Source: Sphingobium sp. TKS (GTDB lineage: Bacteria; Pseudomonadota; Alphaproteobacteria; Sphingomonadales; Sphingomonadaceae). Taken from it: a DNA stretch of 64,000 nt. Both the position numbers and the translations under genes were made by a program. The notes below the pieces were generated by a model. The model ran no database searches, was not told where the DNA came from, and was given only the letters and a program-made list of their open reading frames with translations. The stretch covers positions 11,939-75,938 of the forward strand of contig NZ_CP005088.1 of NCBI RefSeq assembly GCF_001563265.1, written 5' to 3'. Positions 1 to 8,665 of this stretch are shown here, in pieces. Each line of letters opens with the position of its first letter. Within the stretch, counting starts at the first letter, position 1.

Positions 1-696
1 CTGGATTATGGCGTGGCTGACGCGCAGGCCTGGGAGGTGGGACTTGCTTGCGGCGGCCGAATCTCCATCCTGTTACAGACCGTCGATGGGGCACATTTTC
101 CGCCTGCGCTGATCGAGCGTATCGTTGATGCACGGGCGCAGGGTTTGCCGCTGGGTCTGGCGACGGATCTGACAAGCGGTGCGACCCGCGAGAATGCGGC
201 CCCTCTGAAGGAATGGTTCTTCAATCTCTATCCTCCGCGCCGTCGTCTCGCGATCGTGGGGGCGGTTCATATCGCCCAGCTGCTCGTCCCGATGGCGCGC
301 CTTGCGGGCTATGAGACAACCGTTATCGATCCGCGCGGCATGTTCGCGGCGGCTGCCCGATTTGATCAACCTGTAGACGAGAATTGGCCCGACGAAGCGC
401 TTGATCGTTGGCGCCCGGACGGCGGCTCCGCGGTAGTCAGTTTGACGCATGATCCAAAGCTTGATGATCCGGCGCTGGCGCGCGCTCTGAACTCGCCGGC
501 CTTCTATATCGGCGCATTGGGATCACGAAAAACACATGCTGCCCGGCTCGAGCGGCTCGGCGCCGCCGGCTTCACGGATAAGGAGCTCGCCCGCATCCAT
601 GGGCCGGCAGGGCTCCCAATCGGTGCGGCGGGACCAGCCGAGATCGCCGTTTCCATCCTGGCCGAGATGACGACAGTCTTGCGGAGCTCGAAGTGA
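1..696 (+). CDS. XdhC/CoxF-family protein, 5' end outside window
   Basis: The reading frame is open from the first base, so the gene starts upstream and only about 231 C-terminal residues are seen. The visible part has the XdhC signature: a CGG motif in the N-terminal XdhC/CoxI-type region, then a Rossmann-like domain (RRLAIVGAVHIAQ) and a late G-A-L-G-S-R-K motif. XdhC proteins handle sulfurated molybdenum cofactor and insert it into xanthine dehydrogenase or CO dehydrogenase-type enzymes. The stop codon overlaps the next gene, which has a molybdopterin-binding fold, so the two are probably translationally coupled and serve one molybdoenzyme encoded to the left. Family call is confident; the client enzyme is not visible. 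Confidence 0.85.
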   Translation: MDYGVADAQAWEVGLACGGRISILLQTVDGAHFPPALIERIVDARAQGLPLGLATDLTSGATRENAAPLKEWFFNLYPPRRRLAIVGAVHIAQLLVPMARLAGYETTVIDPRGMFAAAARFDQPVDENWPDEALDRWRPDGGSAVVSLTHDPKLDDPALARALNSPAFYIGALGSRKTHAARLERLGAAGFTDKELARIHGPAGLPIGAAGPAEIAVSILAEMTTVLRSSK

Positions 697-1685
697 GGTT
701 TGGACGGGTATCGCTGGAAGAGGCCGAGGGTGCGATCCTGGCCCATAGCCTCTCGATTCCGGGACGCCGCTTGCCAAAAGGGCGCGTGCTCGATTGCGAT
801 GATCTGGCGGCGGTCCGGCATGCGGGATTGGAAGCGCTCACCGTTGCTCGGCTCGATACGGACGATATTGGTGAAAATGATGTCGCGATGGCGATTGCGC
901 AGAGGCTGGCCGGAGATCATGTCCGCGCCGAACCTCCCGTCCATGGGCGGGCTGATCTGATCGCCGAGACGAACGGCCTTCTCGTTTATGCACCCGACGG
1001 CATAGGCAAGCTCAATCGGGCAACGGAGGCGATCACATTCGCCGCCGTCGCGCCGATGACGCCGGTGCGCGCGGGCGACGTGGTAGGCACCGTCAAGATA
1101 ATTCCCTATGCGGTGCCCCGAGCCGAACTTGTCTCAGCGGGGCAAGTCGCGGATGGTTGCAAGGTCCGTATAGCTGCATTCGGGCCCCTCTCGGTCAATC
1201 TCGTGCAAACCAGTCTAGGCAGCGTAAGCCTCAAGCTTCTCGCCAAGACCGAAACCGTTATAAGGCAGCGAGTCGAGAGGCTTGGCGGACATTTGAATCA
1301 TGTGTGGATCTGCGATCATGATGAAGCGGCTCTAACCAATTTGCTCGCGGACTCTTCGGAGGCGGATCTTGTGCTGATCATGGCGGCATCGGCGACGGCC
1401 GACCGCGAAGATGTGGTCCCCGCGGCCATTCGACAAGCGGGCGGGCGCGTGGAGCGGGTGGGAATGCCGGTCGATCCCGGCAATCTCCTGTGCCTCGGTT
1501 GGTTGCGCAGGCGGGCTGTCATTGGGTTGCCGGGTTGTGCACGTAGCCCCCTGCGTAATGGAGTTGATCTGATATTGGAGCGGCTCTTCGCTGGGTTCGG
1601 CGTGGATAGCGATGTGATCGCCGGCATGGGAGTCGGCGGTCTGCTCGGGGATGGAGGCGGACGACTCGATGCGCGCGCCCTCTAG
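693..1685 (+). CDS. Molybdopterin-binding (MoeA/MoCF-like) protein
   Basis: 330 residues from a GTG start that overlaps the upstream TGA by 4 nt. The central and C-terminal part looks like the MoCF_biosynth fold: it has the pattern LIMAASATADREDVVPAAI, which matches the molybdopterin-binding loop of CinA/MoeA-like proteins, then a VGMPVDPGN segment and a GLPGCARSP segment. In many xdh/cox-type loci such a domain is fused to a MobA-like cytidylyltransferase; here no nucleotidyltransferase domain follows and the frame stops after a glycine-rich tail. It probably acts with the XdhC protein in maturing or choosing the molybdenum cofactor. The exact role is inferred from neighbourhood and fold. 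Confidence 0.75.
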   Translation: MRFGRVSLEEAEGAILAHSLSIPGRRLPKGRVLDCDDLAAVRHAGLEALTVARLDTDDIGENDVAMAIAQRLAGDHVRAEPPVHGRADLIAETNGLLVYAPDGIGKLNRATEAITFAAVAPMTPVRAGDVVGTVKIIPYAVPRAELVSAGQVADGCKVRIAAFGPLSVNLVQTSLGSVSLKLLAKTETVIRQRVERLGGHLNHVWICDHDEAALTNLLADSSEADLVLIMAASATADREDVVPAAIRQAGGRVERVGMPVDPGNLLCLGWLRRRAVIGLPGCARSPLRNGVDLILERLFAGFGVDSDVIAGMGVGGLLGDGGGRLDARAL

Positions 1686-1723
1686 CTGTAGAAAAACAAC
1701 ACTTACTTGGTTGGGATTATTGG

Positions 1724-3070
1724 ATGTTGACCTACGACTATGATCTGTTCGTCATTGGGGCGGGCTCGGGCGGAGTGCGCGCGGCGCGGGTTTCGGCAGC
1801 CTATGGCGCGCGGGTGGCGGTCGCCGAGGAGCATCGGGTGGGCGGCACCTGCGTGATCCGGGGCTGCGTGCCCAAGAAGCTGCTCGTCTATGGCTCGCAT
1901 TTCGCCGAGGATCTGCAGGATGCACGGCGCTTTGGCTGGAAGGTGCCCGATTGCGAATTTGACTGGTCGGCGCTGCGCGACAATGTGCTCGCCGAGGTCT
2001 CGCGGCTCGAAGGTCTCTACACCGAGACGCTCGGCAACAATAAGGTCGAGATCATCCGCGAGCGGGCGACCGTCGCCGGGCCGCATGAGGTGCTGCTCGG
2101 CTCGGGCCAGACGATCACCGCCGGCAAAATCCTGATCGCAACCGGCGCTTGGCCGATCGTACCCCATTTTCCGGGGGCCGAGCATGGCATCACCTCGAAT
2201 GAAGTGTTCCATCTCGATACCTTCCCCAAGCGCGTGGTGATCGCAGGGGCGGGCTATATCGCCAATGAATTTGCCGGCATCTTCCACCAGTTTGGTGCGC
2301 ATGTGACGCTGGTCAACCGCACCGACGTGATCCTGCGCGGCTATGACGAGCAGATCCGCGACCGGCTGCTCCAGATCTCGATGACCAAGGGGATCGAGTT
2401 CAAATTCCACGTCGCCTTCGAGAAGGTCGACAAGCAACCGGACGGCTCGCTGCTGGTGCACATGACCGGCCATGAGCCGATCCCGGCCGACATGCTGCTA
2501 TTCGCCACCGGCCGACGCCCGCATACCGAAAATCTCGGGCTGGAGACGGCCGACGTCGCACTCGACGCCAAGGGCGCGATCAAGGTGGACGACGACAACC
2601 GCTCGAGCTGCGCCAGCATCTATGCGGTGGGCGACGTCACCAACCGGGTGCAGCTGACGCCGGTCGCGATCCGCGAGGGCCAGGCCTTTGCCGACACTGT
2701 GTTCGGCAATAATCCCCGCCGGGTCGATTATGGCTGCATCCCGTCCGCCGTATTCAGCCATCCGCCGATGGCGGGCGTGGGCATGACCGAGGCCGAGGCG
2801 CGCAACAAGCTCGGTGAGGTCAAGGTCTACACCTCCGACTTCCGGGCGATGAAGAATGTGCTCGCCGACCGCCACGAGCGCGCGCTCTACAAGCTGGTCG
2901 TCCATCCTGAGACCGACGTGGTGGTCGGCATCCACATGATCGGCCCCGACGCGCCTGAAATCCTGCAGGCCGCCGCGATCGCGGTGAAGGCGAGGCTCAC
3001 CAAGGCCCAGTTCGACGATACCGTAGCACTGCATCCCTCTATGGCCGAGGAACTGGTGCTGATGCGGTAG
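1724..3070 (+). CDS. gor: Glutathione-disulfide reductase
   Basis: 448 residues, the usual length for bacterial glutathione reductase. The FAD-binding Rossmann motif GAGSGG is near residues 12-17 and the redox-active disulfide is C43/C48 in GGTCVIRGCVPKK, the form typical of glutathione reductase. A second nucleotide-binding motif (GAGYIA) lies mid-protein and the catalytic histidine is in HPSMAEE near the C terminus. It reduces GSSG with NADPH in the cytoplasm. The gene stands alone, 38 bp after the molybdopterin gene and in the same direction. It could support glutathione-dependent detoxification by the catabolic cluster that follows, which is inference from position only. Confidence 0.93.
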   Translation: MLTYDYDLFVIGAGSGGVRAARVSAAYGARVAVAEEHRVGGTCVIRGCVPKKLLVYGSHFAEDLQDARRFGWKVPDCEFDWSALRDNVLAEVSRLEGLYTETLGNNKVEIIRERATVAGPHEVLLGSGQTITAGKILIATGAWPIVPHFPGAEHGITSNEVFHLDTFPKRVVIAGAGYIANEFAGIFHQFGAHVTLVNRTDVILRGYDEQIRDRLLQISMTKGIEFKFHVAFEKVDKQPDGSLLVHMTGHEPIPADMLLFATGRRPHTENLGLETADVALDAKGAIKVDDDNRSSCASIYAVGDVTNRVQLTPVAIREGQAFADTVFGNNPRRVDYGCIPSAVFSHPPMAGVGMTEAEARNKLGEVKVYTSDFRAMKNVLADRHERALYKLVVHPETDVVVGIHMIGPDAPEILQAAAIAVKARLTKAQFDDTVALHPSMAEELVLMR

Positions 3071-3204
3071 GGCTTGGGTTGCCAGCTACCGACGTATGCG
3101 CCTGGGCGCTGCGTCGGTCATGCGCTTGGCCTGCCGTTCGCCTGAACGCGACCGGCAGGCCGTTAGCTGGTCATTGCGACCGAATAACAGGGTCGGCAAT
3201 TCAA

Positions 3205-4443
3205 CTATTGACGATAGCGGCGCATTTCGAGGCGAGCGATCGCGCGGTTGTGAACCTCATCCGGCCCATCCACCAGGCGCATTGTGCGGAGATGTGCATA
3301 GGCGCGCGCAAGGCCGAAGTCGTCGGCGACGCCCGCGCCGCCATGCGCCTGGATCGCATCGTCGGCGATCTTCAACGCCATATGCGGCCCCGCCACCTTG
3401 ATCATCGCGATTTCCGCTTGTGCTGCCTTGGCCCCAAGCTTGTCCATCACGTCGGCGGCCTTGAGGCATAGGAGGCGGGTCATTTCAAGTGACGTCCGTG
3501 CTTCGGCGATCCGCTGCTCCCAGATGGAATGCTCTGCTAGGCGTTTCCCAAAGGCAGTGCGCGAAAGGAGCCGCTCCACCATTTTCTTCAAGATTTCCTC
3601 GGCCAAGCCAATCGTGCGCATACAGTGATGGATTCGGCCTGGCCCCAATCGCCCCTGAGCAATTTCAAAGCCGCGCCCCTCGCCGAGCAGCATATTCTCG
3701 ACCGGAACGCGAACATCCTTCAGCTCGACTTCGCCATGACCATGAGGCGCATCGTCATAGCCAAACACAGGAAGCATTCGCAGAACCTTAACCCCCGGCG
3801 TGTCGAGCGGCAGGAGGATCATGCTCTGCTGAGCATGGCGCGGGGCATCAGGATCGGTCTTTCCCATGAGAATGCCGACCGAGCATCGAGGATCGCCTAT
3901 GCCCGAAGACCACCATTTGCGGCCGTTGATCACATAATGGTCGCCGTCACAAACGATGGAGGTTTCGATATTGGTGGCGTCAGAGGATGCGACTCGCGGC
4001 TCGGTCATCAGAAAGACCGAGCGAATCTTCCCCTCCATCAGCGGCCGGAGCCAGCGCTCCTTATGCTCGCGAGTTCCATAGCGGTGCAGGACCTCCATGT
4101 TGCCGGTATCGGGCGCGGAGCAGTTGAACACCTCGGACGCCCATTCGATGCGGCCCATCTCTTCCGCGCAGGAGGCATATTCCAGATTGGTAAGGCCCGG
4201 AGCGACGAACTCGAAGCTGCTGTCGACGGGATTGTGGCCGGCCAGCGGCGGCATGAAAAGATTCCATATGCCGTCCGCTTTCGCGCGCTCCTTCAATTCC
4301 TCGATTATCGGCAGAGTCTTCCACCGCTCTCCACTAGCCTGCTGCGCGGCATAGGTCTCATCATGGGGCCGAACCACATCGTTCATGAAATTACGGACCC
4401 GATCACGCCACATGGTTTCCGCGGGCGACATCGTGAAATTCAT
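3205..4443 (-). CDS. Acyl-CoA dehydrogenase family protein
   Basis: 412 residues with the three-part acyl-CoA dehydrogenase architecture: an N-terminal helical domain, a middle beta domain ([14 protein letters not shown]) and a C-terminal helical domain with [12 protein letters not shown] and the terminal [11 protein letters not shown]. This pattern is closest to the ACAD10/11-like subgroup rather than short-chain dehydrogenases. It would introduce an alpha,beta double bond in a CoA thioester using FAD. It is divergent from the SDR gene at 4811. A perfect ACCA-NN-TGGT inverted repeat lies 33 bp upstream of the start, the same element found before three other genes of this cluster, so co-regulation is likely. 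Substrate is unknown. Confidence 0.9.
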   Translation of the reverse strand: MNFTMSPAETMWRDRVRNFMNDVVRPHDETYAAQQASGERWKTLPIIEELKERAKADGIWNLFMPPLAGHNPVDSSFEFVAPGLTNLEYASCAEEMGRIEWASEVFNCSAPDTGNMEVLHRYGTREHKERWLRPLMEGKIRSVFLMTEPRVASSDATNIETSIVCDGDHYVINGRKWWSSGIGDPRCSVGILMGKTDPDAPRHAQQSMILLPLDTPGVKVLRMLPVFGYDDAPHGHGEVELKDVRVPVENMLLGEGRGFEIAQGRLGPGRIHHCMRTIGLAEEILKKMVERLLSRTAFGKRLAEHSIWEQRIAEARTSLEMTRLLCLKAADVMDKLGAKAAQAEIAMIKVAGPHMALKIADDAIQAHGGAGVADDFGLARAYAHLRTMRLVDGPDEVHNRAIARLEMRRYRQ

Positions 4444-4476
4444 ATTGCAGTCCTTATCTGGCCCATGGGCATGATG

Positions 4477-4486
4477 ACCACATGGT
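4477..4486. promoter_or_regulatory. Putative operator ACCACATGGT before acyl-CoA dehydrogenase
   Basis: Perfect inverted repeat ACCA-CA-TGGT, in the context TGACCACATGGTAAT, 33 bp upstream of the acyl-CoA dehydrogenase start. The same palindrome recurs at 4690, 5712 and 7408, always intergenic and in front of a catabolic gene. Confidence 0.55.
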
Positions 4487-4689
4487 AATTATCATTAACC
4501 CCTGCATGATCCAAGCGATTCGATAAAAGGAGGGCATGCGCCATCTGCGTAGGCTTTTTCACTTCGAGTCGGAGATTGCAGGCCGCGAACGCTGTAAAGG
4601 AAGCCATTGTAGAACATAGAGTATGAACCAGCGCCTTTCGCCCCGGCTGGACAAGAGGGCATTTCGTCCTCTCGCAAAGCAGGCTTGTA

Positions 4690-4699
4690 ACCATGTGGT
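4690..4699. promoter_or_regulatory. Putative operator ACCATGTGGT before SDR 1
   Basis: Perfect inverted repeat ACCA-TG-TGGT, in the context TAACCATGTGGTAAGT, ending 111 bp upstream of the SDR start at 4811. It is the second of four such sites in 3 kb. Confidence 0.55.
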
Positions 4700-4810
4700 A
4701 AGTATGCTCTGATCTTTCAGGCTGGTGCCAGGCACATGGGGCCACTGGCGATGTGGTCAAGGCTGAAGCGAAGTCAATTCGCGCAGTTGAGCATTTTCGG
4801 AGGATGAAGA

Positions 4811-5563
4811 ATGGCTAACAGACTCGCAGGCAAGGTTGCGCTCATCACGGGTGGAGCGAGCGGGCTCGGCGCCGCTCAGGCGAAGCGTTTCGCGGAAGAA
4901 GGCGCCAAGGTCGTAATCGGCGACCTCAATGAAGAGATGGCCAAGGGCGTCGTAGCCGAAATCAGGGCTGCTGGTGGCGATGCGCTCTTCATTCGGTTGG
5001 ATGTTACCGATGCGGCGAGCTGGAATAATGCGATTGCCGCTGCCGTCGAGGCTTTTGGCGGGCTTACGACTCTATCCAACACTGCCGGTATCATTCATCC
5101 TGGCGGCTTCGAGGAGGAGAGCATTGAAGGCTGGAACAAGATGGTGGCGGTCAATCAGACTGCTATCTTCCTCGGAATCAAGGCGGCAATCCCCGAGCTG
5201 GTGAAGTCGGGCAATGGCTCGATCATCAACATCAGTTCGTTGATCGGCATGTTTCCCACCGCCGGCAATGCCAGCTACTGTGCCACCAAAGCGGCCGTGC
5301 GCATCATGAGCAAGGCGGCGGCGCTGGAGTTTGTGGACCGCGGCGTTCGGGTGAATACGATCGTGCCCGGCGGAATGAACACGCCGATCACGGCGAATGT
5401 CCCCCCTGACGTGCTGAAGCAGCAGACAAGCCAGATCCCCATGGGAAAGCTCGGTGACCCGATCGACATTGCCAACGGCGCGCTTTTTCTGGCCTCTGAC
5501 GAGGCGAAATATATTACTGGCGTGGATCTGCCGATTGACGGAGGCTGGTCCGTGGGTGTTTGA
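4811..5563 (+). CDS. SDR family oxidoreductase (classical type)
   Basis: 250 residues, the standard length for classical short-chain dehydrogenases. The NAD(P)-binding motif TGGASGLG is at residues 14-21, the active-site serine is in INISS, and the catalytic YCATK supplies Tyr and Lys. The usual NNAG motif reads SNTAG. The C-terminal LPIDGGWS is typical of the FabG-like group. It would oxidise a secondary alcohol or reduce a ketone with a nicotinamide cofactor. A strong ribosome site (GGAGG) lies 7 bp before the ATG. An inverted-repeat operator lies 111 bp upstream. It is a close paralogue of the broken gene at 5834. The substrate cannot be told from sequence. Confidence 0.92.
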   Translation: MANRLAGKVALITGGASGLGAAQAKRFAEEGAKVVIGDLNEEMAKGVVAEIRAAGGDALFIRLDVTDAASWNNAIAAAVEAFGGLTTLSNTAGIIHPGGFEEESIEGWNKMVAVNQTAIFLGIKAAIPELVKSGNGSIINISSLIGMFPTAGNASYCATKAAVRIMSKAAALEFVDRGVRVNTIVPGGMNTPITANVPPDVLKQQTSQIPMGKLGDPIDIANGALFLASDEAKYITGVDLPIDGGWSVGV

Positions 5564-5711
5564 ACTCATTGATATTATTTGTGAAAACACAGCATTAGAA
5601 AGTGAAAGCGCGCGGCTGCGTGCCGCGCGCAAAGGGGCAGCATTAGCGGGCCAGGGGACTTGGACATTTAGTCTCACTTTTCGGTCCGGTTCCTCAGAAT
5701 CCAGCTTGACT

Positions 5712-5721
5712 ACCAACTGGT
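5712..5721. promoter_or_regulatory. Putative operator ACCAACTGGT before SDR 2
   Basis: Perfect inverted repeat ACCA-AC-TGGT followed by AAT, ending 112 bp upstream of the second SDR start. That is almost the same distance as the site before SDR 1 (111 bp). The rest of the 270-bp gap 5564-5833 shows no gene. Confidence 0.55.
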
Positions 5722-5833
5722 AATTGTGCTTGGATCAAGGTCCGGTGATCGGCCCAGTTGTTGTGCATCGGAAAAAAGAACCCTCAGCGACGCGGGTCTG
5801 AATTGCGCGCTCAAGCTATTTAGGAGGCACAGG

Positions 5834-6584
5834 ATGAGCAACAGAATGGCAGGAAAGTCGCGCTCGTAACGGGCGCGGCGAGCGGCCTGGGTGCAGCGCA
5901 GGCTCGGCTTTTTGCCAAGGAGGGCGCCAAGGTCGTCGTCGCCGATCTGAATGTCGAAATGGGCAACAAGGTCGTGGCCGAGATTCAGGAAAGCGGGGGC
6001 GAGGCCCTATCGTGCGGCTGGATATCACCGATGCTGCGAGCTGGGCGGGGGCTGTCGAGGCGGCGGTTGGGGCCTTTGGGAAGCTCACGACGCTTTACAA
6101 CACCGCGGGCATCATCCACGGCGCGATGATCCAGGACGAGACGCTCGAAGGCTGGAGCAAGATGATCGCGGTCAACCAGACTGCGCTTTTCCTGGGCCTG
6201 AAGATGGTTGCGCCGGAAATTGCGAAGTCGGGAAATGGTGCGATCCTAAACATCAGTTCGCTCGTCAGCGTCATCTGTGAGCCTGGCTTGATCAGCTATG
6301 CGGCGACCAAGTCTGCGGTACGCGCGATGACCAAGGTGGCTGCGCTGGAATATGTCGGGCAAGGGGTGCGGGTGAACACCATCGTTCCTGGTGGCATGAA
6401 GACGCCGATGCAGGCGAACGTCACGCCCGAGCAGGTTGAATGGTACAAAGCGCAGATCCCGATGGGCGATCTTGGCGAGCCGAACGATATCGCTTATGGG
6501 GCGCTATATCTTCTGTCAGACGAAGCTAAATATGTTACTGGAACGGAACTGTTCATCGATGGCGGCTGGTCTTCTGCGGCCTAA
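5834..6584 (+). pseudogene. SDR family oxidoreductase with two single-base losses
   Basis: Paralogue of the SDR at 4811. The gene starts at ATG 5834 behind AGGAGG, but the frame is lost after residue 8: GGA-AAG-TCG replaces the expected AAG-GTC/GTT, a loss of one base near 5858. The correct frame, carrying TGAASGLG and a coenzyme-binding stretch, is lost again near 6011, where another base is missing before GTGCGGCTGGAT. From 6012 to the stop the frame is intact (SYAATKSA active site, LFIDGGWS end). Restoring two bases gives a full protein of about 250 residues. Either the gene is decayed or both gaps are sequencing errors; the rest is well conserved, so errors remain possible. Confidence 0.8.
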
Positions 6585-6644
6585 ATCCTTGATGCCCTCG
6601 ATCCTGCTAAGATTACGGGATTATATTCAACTAGGAGATACAAA

Positions 6645-7115
6645 ATGAGTGATCTAGACAGACTTGCAAGCCGGGCCGCGATTCAGGACCTCTACTCTGA
6701 CAAGCTCATTGCCGTAGACAAGCGCCAAGAGGGCCGTCTCGCTTCTATTTGGTGGGATGATGCAGAGTGGACCATTGAGGGAATCGGCACCTACAAGGGC
6801 CCGGAAGGCGCCCTCGATTTGGCCAATAACGTACTCTGGCCAATGTTTCACGAATGTATTCATTATGGAACCAATCTGCGCTTGGAATTTGTGAGCGCGG
6901 ACAAGGTAAATGGTATTGGCGACGTCCTTCTCCTTGGAAATCTCGTCGAAGGTAATCAGTCGATTCTTATCGCTGCGGTCTTCACGGATGAGTATGAGCG
7001 CCGTGACGGGGTGTGGAAGTTCTCTAAGCGCAACGCATGCACGAACTATTTCACCCCGCTGGCCGGCATTCATTTCGCACCGCCCGGCATTCATTTCGCA
7101 CCGTCCGGCGCATAA
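6645..7115 (+). CDS. SnoaL/NTF2-like family protein
   Basis: 156 residues with an N-terminal helix (RLASRAAIQDLYSDK) and the alpha+beta pattern of nuclear transport factor 2-like (SnoaL_4) proteins, which act as small isomerases, dehydratases or lyases in aromatic and steroid catabolism. It lies 60 bp after the broken SDR in the same direction and is probably co-transcribed from the ACCA-NN-TGGT promoter at 5712. The C terminus contains a short direct repeat (GIHFAP twice, from a tandem DNA repeat at about 7066-7105), which looks like a recent local duplication. A terminator follows. Catalytic residues cannot be assigned with confidence. Confidence 0.75.
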   Translation: MSDLDRLASRAAIQDLYSDKLIAVDKRQEGRLASIWWDDAEWTIEGIGTYKGPEGALDLANNVLWPMFHECIHYGTNLRLEFVSADKVNGIGDVLLLGNLVEGNQSILIAAVFTDEYERRDGVWKFSKRNACTNYFTPLAGIHFAPPGIHFAPSGA

Positions 7116-7137
7116 TCTTATATATACAAGTGATTAG

Positions 7138-7179
7138 TTGGGCATTCACATGACGCTTGTCGTGTGGATGCCCAATTTT
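7138..7179 (+). terminator. Rho-independent terminator after SDR-SnoaL unit
   Basis: Stem TTGGGCATTCACA (7138-7150) pairs with TGTGGATGCCCAA (7163-7175) with one G-T wobble, with a 12-nt loop, followed by TTTT. It sits 23 bp after the SnoaL-like gene. The remaining bases up to 7441 show no gene apart from the operator at 7408. Confidence 0.7.
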
Positions 7180-7407
7180 ATATGGATGGAGAACTCAAAC
7201 ACAACGCGACTCGCGATTGGAGATGAGTCACGCCGGGGCACCTGGCGCCGAATGGTGGCCCCCCATTCAGCATTGCCGATCGGGCTTGCAATTTCGCCCG
7301 CCTGGTCCGTTAGAAGCATGAGCGCCGCCCATCGAAAGATGTTTCGGGATGGCCCCATTTGCCTTCTCGTGCTTGCCGATGCGGAGATCAGGCGCGGTTG
7401 ACATGTG

Positions 7408-7417
7408 ACCATTTGGT
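7408..7417. promoter_or_regulatory. Putative operator ACCATTTGGT before flavoprotein gene
   Basis: Inverted repeat ACCA-TT-TGGT in the context TGACCATTTGGTAAT, which matches the site at 4477 at every base except the two central ones. It lies 24 bp before the GTG start of the flavoprotein gene, or 126 bp before an alternative TTG start. Confidence 0.55.
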
Positions 7418-7441
7418 AATCTATCCTTTCCTTGTATCGAG

Positions 7442-8665
7442 GTGCGACGTGATCTCGCTTCGGTAAAAGAAGGGCGGAGCATTGACTTCGACGCAGGAGA
7501 GACGGTCGGCGGCTTTGGGTCGTTCGACCGGTGGAGGGCATTCTTGAAGCAATCGGCAGAGCGATCGCGGTTATCTCGCCGCGCTTTCATCCAGGCCGGC
7601 GGCGCGGGGCTGGCGGTTTCCACCCTGGGTGCTGCGGCATCTGCTCCGGCTGTTGCCGCGGTGGGCCGGCAGTGGACCCAAATCGCGGATATAGTCGTGG
7701 TCGGCAGCGGCGCGGCCGCCTCGGTTGCCGCACTTGCGGCTGCCAAGGACGGCGCGAAGGTCCTCATGCTGGAAAAAGCGCCGGTATATGGCGGTACGTC
7801 CGCGAAATCCGGTGGGGCTTTCTGGGTGCCCAATAATTTCAGGCTGAAGGAGCGGGGGATCGAGGATCCAAAGGCTTCGCTCCTGGCTTATTGCGCTGCC
7901 TATTCATATCCGCATCTTTTCGACAGCAATTCACCGACGCTCGGCCTGGGTGAGGATGTCTACAAACTGCTTGAGGCGTTTTACGACAACGCGTCGCCGA
8001 TGACGGACATGTTGCGGGAAATCAAGGCAGCCGAGATAGGCCGCTTTCATGTCCTTCCCGACGGCCAGGGAACCGATCTGCCTGACTATGGCGTGCTCGA
8101 CGGCAACAATAAGGTGCCTCGCGGACGGTGCCTCGGACCCATCAAGCCTGATGGGTCGCCAGGATTCGGCGCGGAGTTGATGCGCCAGATCAAGGCGCGC
8201 ATCGACGCTTATGGCATTCCCCTGCTCACCAGCCACCAGGTTGTCCGCCTGGTTACCGACGGGGATGGCGCGGTGCTCGGCGTCGAGGCGCTGAACGACG
8301 GGAAGGAGGTTTCCTTTGGCGCGCGCAAAGGCGTGATCTTCGCAACGGGCGGGTTCACCTATAATCGCGAAATGCTCAATCTCCATCAGACAGGGCCGGT
8401 CTATGGCGGTTGCGGGGTGCCGACCAATACTGGCGACTTTGTATCGATTGCCGGGGCTGTTGGAGCGAAGCTTGGCAATATGGGAAGCGCCTGGCGCGCC
8501 GAGATCGTGCTGGAAGAGGCGCTGGAATATGTAAGCGTGCCAAGCGACGTATGGATTCCGCCGGGCGACAGCATGTTCATTGTCAATCGCTATGGGAATC
8601 GTGTCTTCAACGAGAAGCGCAATTACCATGACCGTGCGCGCGTACATCAACATTATGATCCCAAC
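7442..8665 (+). pseudogene. FAD-dependent dehydrogenase/fumarate reductase-like flavoprotein, 3' truncated by IS6100
   Basis: About 408 native residues are left. A twin-arginine-type signal (SRRAFIQAGGAGLAV) precedes the FAD-binding motif VVGSGAAA and the substrate-loop region YGGTSAKSGG, as in 3-ketosteroid delta-1-dehydrogenases and fumarate-reductase-like oxidoreductases. The gene runs straight into IS6100 at 8666, so the C-terminal part of the family is missing; the last 11 codons of the open frame come from the IS. The start is uncertain: GTG 7442 is the longest, while TTG 7544 has a better ribosome site (GGAGGG) and would put the Tat motif at the N terminus. It was probably an exported or periplasmic redox enzyme. 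Confidence 0.8.

Larger units (their letters stand above)
4444..4810. promoter_or_regulatory. Divergent promoter region with two ACCA-NN-TGGT sites
   Basis: This 367-bp gap separates the leftward acyl-CoA dehydrogenase from the rightward SDR. It holds two copies of the inverted repeat ACCA-NN-TGGT, at 4477-4486 and 4690-4699. The centre of one is the reverse complement of the other (CA versus TG). A 106-codon leftward frame in the gap has no recognisable protein and looks spurious. Confidence 0.6.

Noticed and set aside
4440..4760. Leftward 106-codon frame in the divergent promoter region
   Set aside because: No family, no ribosome site, and it covers two operator-like repeats; more likely non-coding.
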